Part shown: positions 61,581-64,000 of the stretch, piece by piece
Layout: each line of letters begins with the position of its first letter
How positions within the stretch are numbered: position 1 is the first letter of the stretch
NCBI GenBank assembly: GCA_009739215.1
Contig: VSJF01000002.1
Span: forward strand, 1,984,001 to 2,048,000
Direction: 5' to 3'
DNA: 64,000 bases
Source of the DNA: Floccularia luteovirens
Lineage: Eukaryota > Basidiomycota > Agaricomycetes > Agaricales > Squamanitaceae
Translations under genes and position numbers: made by a program
The notes under the pieces: generated by a model
Database searches by the model: none
Told to the model about the DNA's origin: nothing
What the model saw: only the letters and a program-made list of their open reading frames with translations

Positions 61581-63986
61581 ATGCACTCCATAACTCATTC
61601 CCTGGCCCAACGGGCTCCTCCAGCCACACGCACAAGGGTCCGCTGGCAACCATATAATTCACTTCCATCAGCTTGCTCTTCTTCTACCTCTCGATCACCA
61701 TCTTCCAGTTTCTTGAATACCCCCGCCTCATCTGTACCTATCATCATCCCCTCGAATACATACACCACTATGTGAAGTTGACCGTCTGAGACAAGCTTTA
61801 CCCTCTACCGTTACCCAACCCAACAAAGAACCTCAAGTACGGGACTCTCCAAAGAACAAATATGCTTTGGGCTTAGTTGGTGGGTCGATTTTTGCGCCAA
61901 ATTTTTGCAAAAACTTTGCACTGCAGAAGACTGACGTTTGGGCGCTCCCTTCAGATCAAGCCGTAAAATCCCTATGCGAAATATGGCGTCTCCAAGATAT
62001 TCCTCCCGTATTTTTAACTTCCTCTCGGGCAATGGATAACGTAGGCTTAGCTAATGATATTCACCACGCAATTCATCGACAATCTGGGCGTATTACCACG
62101 CAAAATAACCAATTACCATCACCCATCTCTCCTGGCACTCGGCCATCTCCACCAACCTCCAATTCCCAACAGTCAAAATCACTCGTCCAAAATACAGATT
62201 CAAAAAGTGGCCTCGTGCCAATCAAAGGATTCGTACACGAAGTTTTACGAAGGTCGCGCACTACTGGGAGCGTTTTACAGACAGCTTTGTGCTATCTTGA
62301 AGCTATACGCCCTAAAATTCCAGAGCTGGTTCGACAAGAGCGGCTTGGCTTGGGAAATCATGGCGAGCTTAATTTGGATAGTCGCATTGTCCCTGCAACT
62401 GCTGAAGAATTGGAGCAGGAAGTTCCGCTGAGCAAGGCTATTGACTCCGACGTCACACATGGTCTTGATGAAATGACTGACACCGTGCGAATATCAGACG
62501 AAGATTTAGATTCAACACTGGCCTCTTTGCAAAGCATTGCTGATGACCCAGCCCAAAAAGGAAATAAGAAACCGAACCATTCACTCCCCCCTCTCCCACC
62601 CCTCCCTTCACCCCTTCTTTGTCCCCGTCGTGCTTTTCTAGCCTCATTGATTCTTGCGTCAAAGTTTACACAAGATAAATGCTACTCCAATCGTGCATGG
62701 GCTAAGCTTTCTGGTCTACCTGCACGGGAAATTGGTCGCTGTGAACGTGCTTTGGGCGAGGCCCTTGAATGGCGCCTTTGGGTAGGTAAAGCTCCATCCC
62801 AACCAGCCGCTGCCCCCAATCCGCAACGACCTGTAGCGAGGTCACAGAGTGAAGGTTGTTTGCACACACCCCCTGCTGGTAGATCACCCTTTTTGGCTAA
62901 GAGCGACAAGCTAGATAGCTTGAACACTTTCTCAGAAGAAAAAGCTCACTCGAAATCATACAAGCCTTGCGAATTCAGTGCCTTACAAAGGTCTACGCAA
63001 GCAAAAAACTCTCCCAGCAGATGCATTTACATCATCTTCAAGTATCATATGTGACAACGAGGATTTCTTGTCTAGTCGGACTGACGTATACATGAATGAT
63101 GTAACCCGATATGAACCGTTTACCCACACCGCGCACCAGCCTATTAATCCACACGATCCCAGGTATCAGGTAAATCTGACAATTTTGGTTCATTAGAACT
63201 TAGAGCTCACCTGTCGCACAGTCGACAGCAGCAAACGATACATGCTATGCAATGCAAACGACTAGTGACACAGAGATGTGCAGCCAAAGTCCAAGCCCAG
63301 AAACGCCTGGTCTTTCGTATTCTCCTTCATCGACGGAGTCTTCTTCGGGAGATCGTACGATACAGATGCCCATGTTCTCAGACGATAATATGGCAGCTAT
63401 CCCCGGAACTCAAGCAACCATCGCCGCAGATTGTTGGCCTTGGAATGAAGTATACGACATGAGCCGTGGCCAAGATGGCAAGTTCCGCTCGCCAGTATCT
63501 CGTTTAAGGCTGGGCTGCTCTGTTAACGACAAGATTTCTCTCTTCCTTGACCAACGGGCGGATTTCTTCGTGTCCAATATTGATCGATCACCCATTGGCC
63601 GGAAAAAAGATTCCCCTAATGGAGAACCGATGACTTCATTCCATAGAGAATCGGAGAATCACATCTCAAGTCAGCTGGTTTTCCAGTCGTCAGGTCGAAG
63701 AGACAACATTCCACACATGGCCGGTTTACAATGTTTACCTTCAGGACAAAGGTTAGAGCTGCCGAAGACTCAACAAATTTCTGGCGAATTTTGTCAACCA
63801 AAATTGGGTGCGACAGGTGGACCTAAACTACTGCCGAAATTTTCTGTCACAAAGAGTGGTGCTGTAATAGGCTTCCCTTCTACATTCTCGCGCAATCAGT
63901 CATCACTGAGCGAAGTACCTTGTCCTCATCTTTGGAAGGCGGAACATGGAACTACTGCGTCGGATGTATGTGGTTCATACGCATGA
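61581..63986 (+). CDS. Pho80/Pcl-type cyclin
   Basis: This is a partner of a Pho85-like cyclin-dependent kinase. After a Ser/Thr/Pro-rich start (MHSITHSLAQRAPPATRTRV) come RLRQALPSTVTQPNKEPQVR, then DQAVKSLCEIWRLQDIPPVF (across an intron at about 61879-61952), KGFVHEVLRRSRTTGSVLQT and ALCYLEAIRPKIPELVRQE. An acidic/Ser insert interrupts the cyclin box, which resumes CPRRAFLASLILASKFTQDK, CYSNRAWAKLSGLPAREIGR and CERALGEALEWRLWVGK. A long Ser-rich tail (PSPETPGLSYSPSSTESSSG) ends at 63986. Two frame changes are explained by introns: gtttct...gaag (about 61707-61776) and gtagat...ttcag (100 nt, about 62878-62977), plus one at 63170-63221. The first is weak, so the 5' model is uncertain. Confidence 0.82.
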
Positions 63987-64000
63987 CTAGCTTGGATCAT

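Noticed and set aside
61760..62990. Two apparent frameshifts in the Pho80/Pcl cyclin gene
   Set aside because: Both can be removed by GT-AG introns whose lengths fit the needed phase (70 nt ending at about 61776, and 100 nt ending at about 62977), so no lesion is claimed; the first intron has a weak donor.

Overview
The window is nuclear DNA of a basidiomycete fungus, most likely an Agaricomycete. Genes are dense, lie on both strands and are broken by many short GT-AG introns of about 45-100 nt. The protein set is eukaryotic and fungal: Zn2Cys6 and C2H2 regulators, a P450, Scp160, Slu7, Ero1, and ATP sulfurylase with the fungal pseudo-APS-kinase tail. I cannot name the species. Gene spans given here include introns. 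Most splice sites were read by eye, so exon details in long genes are approximate.

Layout. 1-272: 3' end of an unknown gene. 416-3150 (-): PEX5. 3454-4649 (-): C2H2 factor. 4831-7973 (-): membrane-anchored HSL-type lipase. 8205-9683 (+): MRI1, methionine salvage, with a frame break near its start. 9886-11957 (-): P450 pseudogene. 12413-14119: a DNA element with 237-bp terminal inverted repeats. 14194-15718 (+): taspase-like gene without a start codon. 15880-17238 (-): TFIIH subunit TFB4. 17523-18351 (-): small unknown gene head to head with CHD1 (18408-23647, +). 23978-24933 (-): unknown membrane protein. 25143-31322 (-): SLU7, COG7 and a SNAPC3-like protein in a row. 31436-34712 (-): Zn2Cys6 regulator, divergent from a mitochondrial methylcitrate dehydratase (34916-36903, +). 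37105-39507 (-): unknown Ser/Pro-rich protein. 39656-41005 (-): RNase H2 subunit B. 41343-43541 (-): MET3. 44058-45886 (-): unknown single-span membrane protein. 46189-48308 (-): ERO1, divergent from SCP160 (48843-53209, +). 53361-56069 (-): SR140/U2SURP. 56292-58756 (-): PPT1 phosphatase. 59344-60446 (-): secreted lytic-transglycosylase-like protein. 61581-63986 (+): Pho80/Pcl-type cyclin.

Most genes are housekeeping and unrelated in pathway, as expected for fungal core chromosome. There is no biosynthetic cluster, CRISPR array or rRNA, and I recognised no tRNA. The unusual stretch is about 8.2-15.7 kb. There a P450 has lost its haem cysteine and carries a nonsense codon and an out-of-frame deletion, a taspase gene lacks a start codon, MRI1 has a one-base frame excess, and a Mutator-like non-autonomous transposon with near-identical long inverted repeats sits between the two damaged genes.
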